Positions 14,782-21,601 of a DNA stretch of 33,597 nt are shown here, piece by piece. The DNA comes from an uncultured Mycoplasmatota bacterium (GTDB lineage Bacteria > Bacillota_I > Bacilli_A > RF39 > UBA660). Position numbers and translations under genes: made by a program. Location: assembly GCA_947570175.1 (NCBI GenBank), contig CANOTJ010000012.1, positions 1-33,597 of the forward strand. Direction: 5' to 3'. The notes below the pieces were generated by a model. It worked only from the letters and a program-made list of their open reading frames with translations, was not told the DNA's origin and did not search any database. Position 1 is the stretch's first letter, and every line of letters starts with the position of its first letter.

Positions 14782-14838
14782 AAAAGTTGTGGTATGTCCT
14801 CCCGAAGGGTATTAGATTGATTGTTACTCGAACTTTTA
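14782..14838 (+). repeat. Intergenic repeat R2
   Basis: AAAAGTTGTGGTATGTCCTC, a CCCGAAGGG element, then AGATTGATTGTTACTCGAAC. Its first half matches 15728-15754. Its second half matches R1 and R3. Confidence 0.6.
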
Positions 14839-14975
14839 GGTCTTGAGTTTTAATATGTATTAAATTATGATAAAATATTTATAGAAAGTTAATTGGCTTA
14901 TGTCAATTTAGTAAACACACTTGTATAATGACAAAACATTATATAACTATTTTTTATAAGGAGTAGATGTTGTAG

Positions 14976-15710
14976 ATGTGGATGCAAACCAAAGATATAC
15001 AAAATATAGATATTCAATTTGCTTTTTTTCACTATACAAATAAAAATAACATTAAAAGTATTGCTAAAAAGGGATTACTTCCTAAAATTGGTGATAGTGC
15101 AACAGGAATAGAAACTACAGAAAAAATTTTTTTTGCTATTGGTCCTAAAGGAGTCTGTTCTATTTTTGATTCATGGATAAGGTGGTTAATAGCTAAGAGA
15201 TTAACCGATTTACCAGGCGAAAAAGCAGATATACCATTTTATCGTTTTTGTACATTTATTATGCGTCTTCCATTGATACATTATTTTGTAGCAATTATTG
15301 TTAATATAGTAGTTTGGTTGGAATTTAAATTTAAACCTTTTAAAATTAAATCGTTTAAAATTATGAAAGAAATTTTAGATAATAGTTGTTTTCTTTTATT
15401 AAATTTAGAAGAAGAAAAGGAGTTCTCTTATAAAGATATAGATGAAGTAAAAGCACAAAAATTTAATAAGAAACTATTAAAAACTGTATATGCAAAACAA
15501 AATAAAATGAATAGTAAAAAGATGGATTATTGGAATATGCACACTTTTAGTAATGTAATTATTCCTCCTCAAAAAATTACTTTGATTAAACTTAATAATT
15601 CTTATAAATGTTTAGATATTTTATTATGGATGATAAAAAATAATGAAATAGATATAAAAGTATTATCCCCTTTTTTATATGAATTTCTTCAATATTATAA
15701 GCTTTTGTAA
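14976..15710 (+). CDS. Unknown protein with ADP-ribosyltransferase-like N-terminus
   Basis: The 244-residue product begins FAFFHYTNKNNIKSIAKKGLLP at about 11-32, the HYT...I...GL pattern seen at the start of ADP-ribosyltransferase-fold proteins. A conserved-looking GIETTEKIFFAIG follows at about 45-57. A hydrophobic stretch at about 97-115 may be a membrane segment. The C-terminal half includes KMDYWNMHTFSNV and a Lys/Leu-rich end. I believe this is a recurring family of Firmicutes hypothetical proteins, but I cannot name a function. An H-Y-E catalytic set cannot be confirmed. The ribosome-binding site AAGGAG is 12 bases from the ATG; the ATG at 14982 is an alternative start. Confidence 0.6.
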   Translation: MWMQTKDIQNIDIQFAFFHYTNKNNIKSIAKKGLLPKIGDSATGIETTEKIFFAIGPKGVCSIFDSWIRWLIAKRLTDLPGEKADIPFYRFCTFIMRLPLIHYFVAIIVNIVVWLEFKFKPFKIKSFKIMKEILDNSCFLLLNLEEEKEFSYKDIDEVKAQKFNKKLLKTVYAKQNKMNSKKMDYWNMHTFSNVIIPPQKITLIKLNNSYKCLDILLWMIKNNEIDIKVLSPFLYEFLQYYKLL

Positions 15711-15727
15711 TTAGAAATATGATTTAT

Positions 15728-15754
15728 AAAAGTTGTCGAACGTCCTTTCCGATG
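15728..15754 (+). repeat. Intergenic repeat related to R2 (first half)
   Basis: AAAAGTTGTCGAACGTCCTT then TCCGATG aligns with 14782-14807. The AGATTGATTG half of R2 and R3 is absent here. Confidence 0.45.
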
Positions 15755-15858
15755 TCATCTCTTAGGACACCATAAGTGTATGATGCGAACCTGGTTCGAT
15801 TAAAAATGGGTTCCTTTTCTTCAATAAAAAGTGAGGTAGGGCATTATTGTTTCGTTTT

Positions 15859-15886
15859 AGTCTCGAATTCTCTTTCGAGACTTTTA
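15859..15886 (+). terminator. Terminator before the Nudix gene
   Basis: Perfect 9-bp stem AGTCTCGAA / TTCGAGACT with a 6-base loop and TTTTA after it. Confidence 0.75.
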
Positions 15887-15934
15887 TATTATTAAAATAT
15901 TTGCTATAATCATTATATAAGAAGGTGTCAATTT

Positions 15935-16420
15935 ATGAAATTTTATCCAATCAATCATGAAGCAATTTTTGATGATATAGAAAAGTTTGATTATCCTAAT
16001 CGAAAGGTAGGAGTTATTGCACATATAGAAAATGATAAAGGAGAAATTTTATTACAACAAAGAGGGATTAAATCACGTGATGACAATGGCCTTTATGAAG
16101 ATATTGGTGGAAAAGTTGATTTAGATGATGTTAATTTTAAAGAGGCAATTATTAGGGAAATAAAAGAGGAAGCAGGAGACGATGTAAAACTTGAATTCAA
16201 TGGTCATTCGATAGGCATTTATCATTGCTACAAAAATAATATTAATTGGATATTTGTAATTTATTTTGTTAAATATATTAATGGAATTATTAAGATAATG
16301 GAACCAGATAAGTGTTTAGATTATAAGTTTTTTACTTATAAAGAAGCGATTAACTCGGATTTAGTTACTGAAAGTTGTAAATATTTAATTAAGAGTATAA
16401 AGAATAATTATAAATGCTAA
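15935..16420 (+). CDS. Nudix hydrolase
   Basis: Nudix enzymes hydrolyse nucleoside diphosphates linked to another moiety. The 161-residue protein has the fold's first strands (GVIAHIENDKGEILLQQRG) and a Nudix box at about 58-82. REIKEEAGDD keeps the Arg and the Glu pair that bind metal. The upstream Glu of the consensus GX5EX7REUXEEXGU is not at its usual place: GGKVDLDDVNF carries one extra residue with Val where Glu is expected, although neighbouring Asp could compensate. The ribosome-binding site is AAGAAGGTG, with TATAAT about 25 bases before. It belongs to the accessory genes behind tRNA-Arg. The substrate is unknown. Confidence 0.85.
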   Translation: MKFYPINHEAIFDDIEKFDYPNRKVGVIAHIENDKGEILLQQRGIKSRDDNGLYEDIGGKVDLDDVNFKEAIIREIKEEAGDDVKLEFNGHSIGIYHCYKNNINWIFVIYFVKYINGIIKIMEPDKCLDYKFFTYKEAINSDLVTESCKYLIKSIKNNYKC

Positions 16421-16513
16421 TTTTTTACAACAATATTGGTTATATTTTAATTACAATAACAAATTGTATATTTGATTTTTGTCAATATGTATTAGTTGAA
16501 AATGATAAAAAAT

Positions 16514-16588
16514 GAGTTGTTGCACTTCTTTCTTTCGGGCAGCAGATTGATTGTTACTCGAACTTTTTCGGGTATAAGCAAAACGACT
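16514..16588 (+). repeat. Intergenic repeat R3 (diverged copy of the tRNA-Arg 3' flank)
   Basis: GAGTTGTTGCAC...TCGGGCAGC is followed by AGATTGATTGTTACTCGAAC and ends with ATAAGCAAAACGACT. From 16544 on, it aligns with R1 (13929-13974) over about 45 bases, including the hairpin. Its first part is related to R2. Confidence 0.65.
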
Positions 16589-16658
16589 AAGATATTAGAA
16601 TTAAAAAATAGATTATTTTAAAGTTACATATCATATAATTTTATAAGGGGGCTATAAA

Positions 16659-17507
16659 ATGCAATTCAATGATAAACAATCAACAATTATTAATGAGTTT
16701 ATAATGAAATATAATTCTGACGAGAAATTTAGAAATCATGTTCAGAAATTATATAATGATGAAACATATAAATTATCAATTTTAGAAATATATACCTTAG
16801 AAGAAGTTTTAAGATATGGAACCAAGGAAATCTTCAATCGGTTTTTAAAATCAAAGGGTATGTATAAAGATGAGCAAGCAATTAATTCATTTGATAATTT
16901 TATGCAATTATTAGATCAAGATGAAGAATTTAAGCAATACAAAATTCATCAACTCAAATATTTTCCAAAAACTTTATCTGCAATAGAAACATTCGCTTTT
17001 GCACTAATTAACGAATCAAAAAGTATAAAGCAAAACTTACATAAACAAATGACGGATTCCTTAGAATACGCCCCTTTTGAACCAATTTTATATGCAACAG
17101 ATAATGAAATAAGAGAAACAACTGAAAATTTATTCTTTGGAGAACTCATTCATCAAATGATAGAATTACCAGGAATGGAACCTGTTAAAGCAAGACAGAA
17201 AGTAAATGGGCAAGTGTCCAGTCTTGATAAACCACTGATTATCGAACAAATTCAAAGTACTATCGCAACACATGGATTTATAGAACAATTTAAACAAGTG
17301 ATAGATAAACGTGTCTGTCAAGTTAAATTTAATATGTTATTAGGAAAAAGGGAAGAAGCCTTTGAACCATATTTAAAATTCAATACCAATATTAGTGCGA
17401 ATGAAATTTTAGGATTAGAAAAAGATGATGTAGAAGAAAAAATGTATGATGTTATAAAGGAATTAGTCAAACAGAAAAAAGAACAAGCAAATGATCCAAC
17501 CGAATGA
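16659..17507 (+). CDS. Unknown 282-residue helical protein
   Basis: The product is soluble, acidic and largely helical, with many Glu/Lys pairs and no signal peptide or membrane segment. It contains ELIHQMIELPGMEPVKARQK in the middle and a Lys/Glu-rich tail. I do not recognise a family or an active site. It has a good ribosome-binding site (AAGGGGGCT) and coding-like codon use throughout. It comes right after repeat R3, the fourth gene behind tRNA-Arg in the same orientation. It might be a partner of an accessory or defence function, but only position suggests this. Confidence 0.65.
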   Translation: MQFNDKQSTIINEFIMKYNSDEKFRNHVQKLYNDETYKLSILEIYTLEEVLRYGTKEIFNRFLKSKGMYKDEQAINSFDNFMQLLDQDEEFKQYKIHQLKYFPKTLSAIETFAFALINESKSIKQNLHKQMTDSLEYAPFEPILYATDNEIRETTENLFFGELIHQMIELPGMEPVKARQKVNGQVSSLDKPLIIEQIQSTIATHGFIEQFKQVIDKRVCQVKFNMLLGKREEAFEPYLKFNTNISANEILGLEKDDVEEKMYDVIKELVKQKKEQANDPTE

Positions 17508-17591
17508 GCTAACTAGATTATTCCCTCAAAAAAACGAATTAAATATGATATAATAATCATGTCACATTAATTGGGTAAAGGAGTCTAAATT

Positions 17592-17990
17592 ATGAATATA
17601 GAAAAGGAAATGTTTGATAGGGCTTTACAATTTTTGAATCAAAGATATGGAAAGAACAAAGCTGGAGGAGTGGCGATATTAAGAATAGAAACTGGTGAAT
17701 ATTTAATTTCAGTTTGGGATGAAGAAAAAAATTCCAGTGCATATTTATGTGCAGAAACTGGAGCGATATGTGAAGCTCATAAATTAAATAAGAAAGTTAC
17801 ACATTCATTATGTTTGTGCAGACAAAATGATAATGATGATTATGAAATATTATCCCCATGTGGAATATGTCAAGAAAGATTATATTATTGGGGCAAAGAT
17901 GTTAAATGTGCAATTTCTACAAAAAATAATAGCATTATTTTTAAAACCTTGGAAGAATTACAACCATATTATTGGCTAGATAAAAAATAA
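17592..17990 (+). CDS. Cytidine-deaminase-family protein
   Basis: The 132-residue protein has the zinc-dependent deaminase signature. Cys53-Ala-Glu55 in YLCAETGAICEAH corresponds to the (H/C)AE motif, with Glu55 as proton shuttle. P89-C90-G91-I92-C93 in SPCGICQERL supplies the other two zinc Cys. This is the all-Cys form used by tetrameric cytidine deaminases and by blasticidin-S-deaminase-like proteins. Length fits that class. It starts after AAAGGAG with a TATAAT about 40 bases upstream. It could salvage cytidine/deoxycytidine or detoxify a nucleoside antibiotic. The usual housekeeping neighbours of cdd (era, deoC, pyrimidine phosphorylase) are absent, and it lies among accessory genes. Confidence 0.8.
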   Translation: MNIEKEMFDRALQFLNQRYGKNKAGGVAILRIETGEYLISVWDEEKNSSAYLCAETGAICEAHKLNKKVTHSLCLCRQNDNDDYEILSPCGICQERLYYWGKDVKCAISTKNNSIIFKTLEELQPYYWLDKK

Positions 17991-18001
17991 AATATTTATA
18001 A

Positions 18002-18395
18002 TATAAGTTTATTACACCTCAATCAGATTATGATAATAAATTAATCCAATTAAAAAGGGAGTTAAAATTAGAATTAAGATTTATTCAAAAAATTGATGAT
18101 TTAACATTAACACGTATTTTCGAATATCTGGCAGATAGACAATTATATTTTTATGAAAATAAAGAGAAAGATATAAAAAGTTTAGAATATAAAGAACCTG
18201 ATATGATTAAAATCCTTGTGTGACAGAACCTATTTGAGGTAAAATCTGATTTTTGGAATCAATATGCTTTTAATATGACATTGCAGAAATTTATTACAAA
18301 TCTAGCAATATCAAGGAAATGTATAGGAAAGATTATTAAAAGATAAACGGGGAGAATCCGCAAAACAATTAAAATTGAAACTAAAACGAAATTGA
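18002..18395 (+). pseudogene. Decayed gene remnant between the deaminase and peptidase genes
   Basis: An open stretch from 18002 has no start codon and reads coding-like residues (IDDLTLTRIFEYLADRQLYF) to a TGA at 18221-18223. The same frame then continues (FEVKSDFWNQYAFNMTLQKF) to a TAA at 18335. A second frame carries a plausible C-terminus (LLKDKRGESAKQLKLKLKRN) to 18395. Together this looks like the 3' part of a gene destroyed by a lost 5' end, one nonsense codon and one frameshift. I do not recognise the family. It fills the otherwise gene-free stretch 17991-18419. Confidence 0.5.
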
Positions 18396-18419
18396 TAAAG
18401 ATAAAGGATGAAATTGTAT

Positions 18420-20171
18420 ATGAAAGTAGATTGGAATTTTACTCATTTATATGTAGATGATAAAGCATGGAAAAAAGAGTATGATATTTTATCAAGCAAA
18501 ATTCAAAATTTGGAATTATTGTTCAACTCATTCCTAGATAATGAACAAAATTTTTCTAATTATTTAAACCATAAAATTGAAATAGATTTACTGATTGAGA
18601 GAGTGTATTGTTATCCTAAAAGACATTTAGATATAGACTCAAAATTAGGACAATATAAACAAATGCTAGAGGATGCATTAAATTTATATAGTGTTATTCA
18701 AAAACAAAACAATTATTTTGAAAATAAGATTATTCAAAATAATAAATTGGTTAAGAAATATTTACAAGATAAAAATCTTTCTCACTACCATCGATATATA
18801 GAATTGATTTTAAGAAGAAAGGAGCATATTTCTAATACATCTACTTCTGATTATGCAACTCGTTTAAATATCATACGGCAGACCTACCAGTCTTTATTTT
18901 CTAATACTATAAAATTTGAAAATGTAATGATAGATGGACAAAAGAAAGTAGTAGATAGAAGCAATTACCCAGATTTAGTGATTGATAAAAAACAGGAAAA
19001 TCGAAAGAAAATATATGATACATATACCAATTCTTATGCCTTGGTAAGCAACCTTTTATCAGACTTATATATATCGAAACTAAAACAGGATATACAACTT
19101 AGTAAGCAAGAAAAATATCAAACATTATTATCTAAAAAATTATATGAATTAGAATTACCAAATCAAATCTTAGATAAATTAATTCAAAAAATCAATAAAA
19201 ATCTATGGGTAATGCATCAATATACAAAACTAAAAAAAGATATATTAGGATTAAAAGAATATCATATATATGATTCATCTGTATCAATTTGTAATATTCC
19301 CAAGATAGAGTATCCCTTAGAGGAATCTATCAAAATAATCAAAAGTGCCCTTCGTATATTGGGAGAAGACTACATTAAACAAATTGATAAAATGTTTGAT
19401 GAAGGTTGGGTAGATGTTTATCCAAAAAATAATAAAAGAACGATGTCTTTTACCTGTATCTCTTATGTAGGGGTGCCTTATATCCTGATTAATTATAATC
19501 ATTCTATTCATTCTATTAGAACGTTAGCTCATGAAATCGGACATGCAATTCATACATGGTATTCTAAAATAAATAATCCTTTTGAATATTTTGAATTTAG
19601 TTATTTTTTTACAGAAATAGCTTCTAAAGTAAATGAAATTTTAGCGAATGAATATATGATAAAACACACCACTAATAAAGAAGAAAAAATTTATATTATG
19701 AACAATATAATTAGTAATTTGGGAAATTCTTTATTTGGTCAAGTTATGCTAACGGAATTTGAACACAGTGTTATTAATGAGCTTAGTAAGGGGACGAATA
19801 TTTCTAGTGAATATTTAAACCAGTTATATCAGAATTTAAGTAAGAAATATAATGGAGAGGATATTACATATGATGATAATATAAAATATGGATGGTGTAA
19901 GGTTCCTCATTTGGTTATGCAAGATACTTACTATTTGTATCAATATTCCATTGGGACTGCACTTGCTACCGATATAGCATATAGAATTTTAAATAATGAA
20001 CCAGATATGACCACCAAATATAAAAAATTTTTAACTTTTGGAAATCGGATATCAATTAGACAAGCATTACAATATTTGAATATTGATTTAGAAAATGGCA
20101 AATACATAGAACATGCTATAAAAGTACTCCATAAGAAAATAGAGGATTTTCGTATAATGTTTAATAAATAA
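18420..20171 (+). CDS. M3-family oligoendopeptidase (PepF-like)
   Basis: This zinc metallopeptidase family degrades short peptides in the cytoplasm. The 583-residue protein has the M3 motif LAHEIGHAIHTWYS with HEIGH at 371-375, and the downstream zinc Glu region in SYFFTEIASKVNEILAN. The N-terminal half is helical, as in oligoendopeptidase F, and the C-terminal DTYYLYQYSIGTALATDIA stretch is also family-typical. I start at 18420 because AAAGG at 18403-18407 would touch the ATG at 18408 but is 12 bases from this one. It follows the decayed gene and may mark the return to core genome. Length is close to PepF (about 600). Confidence 0.92.
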   Translation: MKVDWNFTHLYVDDKAWKKEYDILSSKIQNLELLFNSFLDNEQNFSNYLNHKIEIDLLIERVYCYPKRHLDIDSKLGQYKQMLEDALNLYSVIQKQNNYFENKIIQNNKLVKKYLQDKNLSHYHRYIELILRRKEHISNTSTSDYATRLNIIRQTYQSLFSNTIKFENVMIDGQKKVVDRSNYPDLVIDKKQENRKKIYDTYTNSYALVSNLLSDLYISKLKQDIQLSKQEKYQTLLSKKLYELELPNQILDKLIQKINKNLWVMHQYTKLKKDILGLKEYHIYDSSVSICNIPKIEYPLEESIKIIKSALRILGEDYIKQIDKMFDEGWVDVYPKNNKRTMSFTCISYVGVPYILINYNHSIHSIRTLAHEIGHAIHTWYSKINNPFEYFEFSYFFTEIASKVNEILANEYMIKHTTNKEEKIYIMNNIISNLGNSLFGQVMLTEFEHSVINELSKGTNISSEYLNQLYQNLSKKYNGEDITYDDNIKYGWCKVPHLVMQDTYYLYQYSIGTALATDIAYRILNNEPDMTTKYKKFLTFGNRISIRQALQYLNIDLENGKYIEHAIKVLHKKIEDFRIMFNK

Positions 20172-20243
20172 GCTCAATCATAAACGAGTGTTCTTTTGTA
20201 TAAATGAAATTAATCTAAAATAAATAAAATATAACAAATTATA

Positions 20244-20272
20244 TTGATTATATCTTAAAAGTGTGATATTCT
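20244..20272 (+). promoter_or_regulatory. Sigma-A-type promoter of the gene at 20303
   Basis: TTGATT at 20244-20249 and TATTCT at 20267-20272 are 17 bases apart, about 30 bases before the start. Confidence 0.5.
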
Positions 20273-20302
20273 AAATTTGTTTTTTATAAAGGGGGATATT
20301 TT

Positions 20303-20839
20303 ATGTCTACACATATTGACTATGAAGAAAAATTGGTGCAAGATTCTTTGGATTTAAATATTGACTATGAACAACTTCAGGAAAATCTTAATGCTCCAAC
20401 GGCGAACTATCAACAACAACTTGGAGAGGTTATAGAAGATATATATGCTCAATTAGCACAAGCTGAAAAAGAATATGAAGAATTTCAAGCTCAATGTAAT
20501 CATATTGGAGTTTATTTAGGAGTAAATGGGATTCGTGCTACCGATAATATTGTTTGTCGTTGCTTACTATGTAGTAAAAAATTAAACTATAAGGAAATGG
20601 AATCTTTTAATGGTAGGTATATTCATGCTCGTAATTATTTGAGTCATCTCTATCCTAACGAATATGATCCTGAATACACAGCAAAATTTGAGATAATAAA
20701 AATGCTCGCTAATGAAATTTTTAAATTATATCCTGAAATGTCAACAGAAGCATTTATAGATGATTTCAATGCTCGAATCCAGGCAAGTATTGCAATTGAT
20801 AGAAATTTAGAGGATAGAGGAAAACAAAAGATAAAATAG
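20303..20839 (+). CDS. Unknown protein with a zinc-ribbon-like Cys/His cluster
   Basis: The 178-residue product has an N-terminal helical or coiled-coil region (about 1-62), then Cys65-x-His67 and Cys85-x-Cys87-x-x-Cys90 (QCNHI and CRCLLCSK), arranged like a zinc knuckle. A C-terminal helical region follows. No membrane segment or signal peptide is visible. The sequence was not assignable to a named family. It has its own promoter, a strong AAAGGGGG ribosome-binding site and its own terminator, so it is a single-gene unit. Metal binding and perhaps protein or nucleic-acid contact are inferences from the Cys pattern only. Confidence 0.65.
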   Translation: MSTHIDYEEKLVQDSLDLNIDYEQLQENLNAPTANYQQQLGEVIEDIYAQLAQAEKEYEEFQAQCNHIGVYLGVNGIRATDNIVCRCLLCSKKLNYKEMESFNGRYIHARNYLSHLYPNEYDPEYTAKFEIIKMLANEIFKLYPEMSTEAFIDDFNARIQASIAIDRNLEDRGKQKIK

Positions 20840-20840
20840 A

Positions 20841-20870
20841 AAGCATTCTTTAAATGGAAGAATGTTTTTT
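20841..20870 (+). terminator. Terminator of the zinc-knuckle-like gene
   Basis: Stem AAGCATTCTT / AAGAATGTTT (one G-U pair) and a T run, directly after the stop. Confidence 0.85.
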
Positions 20871-20986
20871 AATGGGAAATATCTAAGATTCAAAGTGTCT
20901 GCAAAAAACACGGATTAAATAAAATATTCAAAAATGAAAATTTATGGTATAATATGTTTAATAAATCGTATGCTAGGAGGCATTAT

Positions 20987-21538
20987 ATGAAAGATATGTT
21001 AAAAAAAGGAACTAGTAAAAATATTGTTACTTCCATAATTATCTTATTGTTTGGAATCTTTATTTTTATAAAACCAGATACAACCGTAAAAACCATTTCA
21101 TTTTTGTTAGGTATTATTTTATTATTAACAGGTTTAAATAGTATTGTAAATGCCTTTAGTAATAAGGGAAATCCTAATAATTTAAATATTGCAGTCGGAA
21201 TTATTATCATAATCCCTGCCCTTATTCTCTTTTTCAATCCTACAATCATCGCCTCTATTATTCCTCTTTTAATAGGAATTTATATGATTATATCTGCTGC
21301 TTTTAAATTACAATACTTATATTCTTTAAAAGCGATTACAAATGCTTGGGATATTTCAGTAGTAGTAGTTACAATTATTACTTTAATACTAGGAGTACTT
21401 TTGGTCTTTAATCCTTTTGGAGGAGTTATTGCAATCACAAAATTGATTGGTATTTTTCTAATTATCTATGCTGTTTTAGATATTATAAATAATATTAATA
21501 TTAAAAAGAAAGTAAAGGATGTAGAATTTATTAAATAG
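20987..21538 (+). CDS. DUF308/HdeD-like membrane protein
   Basis: The 183-residue product has about six membrane segments arranged as three repeats of two. Each repeat contains a pattern like GIFIFIKPDTT, ALILFFNPTII and GVLLVFNPFGG, the recurrent (F/L)xPxx element of the DUF308 (HdeD) family. In enterobacteria HdeD is linked to acid resistance; in Gram-positives the role is unknown. I start at 20987 because AGGAGG lies six bases in front. The longer reading from 20954 has no ribosome-binding site and overlaps the -10 (TATAAT at 20948-20953). It has its own terminator. Confidence 0.8.
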   Translation: MKDMLKKGTSKNIVTSIIILLFGIFIFIKPDTTVKTISFLLGIILLLTGLNSIVNAFSNKGNPNNLNIAVGIIIIIPALILFFNPTIIASIIPLLIGIYMIISAAFKLQYLYSLKAITNAWDISVVVVTIITLILGVLLVFNPFGGVIAITKLIGIFLIIYAVLDIINNINIKKKVKDVEFIK

Positions 21539-21540
21539 AA

Positions 21541-21578
21541 GAAACAAATCGTTTAATAGACTTATTTGTTTTTTTTTG
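21541..21578 (+). terminator. Terminator before mutS
   Basis: Stem AAACAAAT / ATTTGTTT with a 14-base loop followed by nine or more T. Confidence 0.75.
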
Positions 21579-21601
21579 ATAAAATAGAAGTAGGTGGTAG
21601 A

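Noticed and set aside
15775..15830. Degenerate tRNA (a GGTTCGATT stretch like a T-loop)
   Set aside because: No acceptor, D or anticodon stems could be drawn around it.
14781..16588. Integron-like attC sites between the small genes (GTTGT cores)
   Set aside because: The repeats lack paired RYYYAAC/GTTRRRY cores with the usual symmetry, and no integron integrase is in view.
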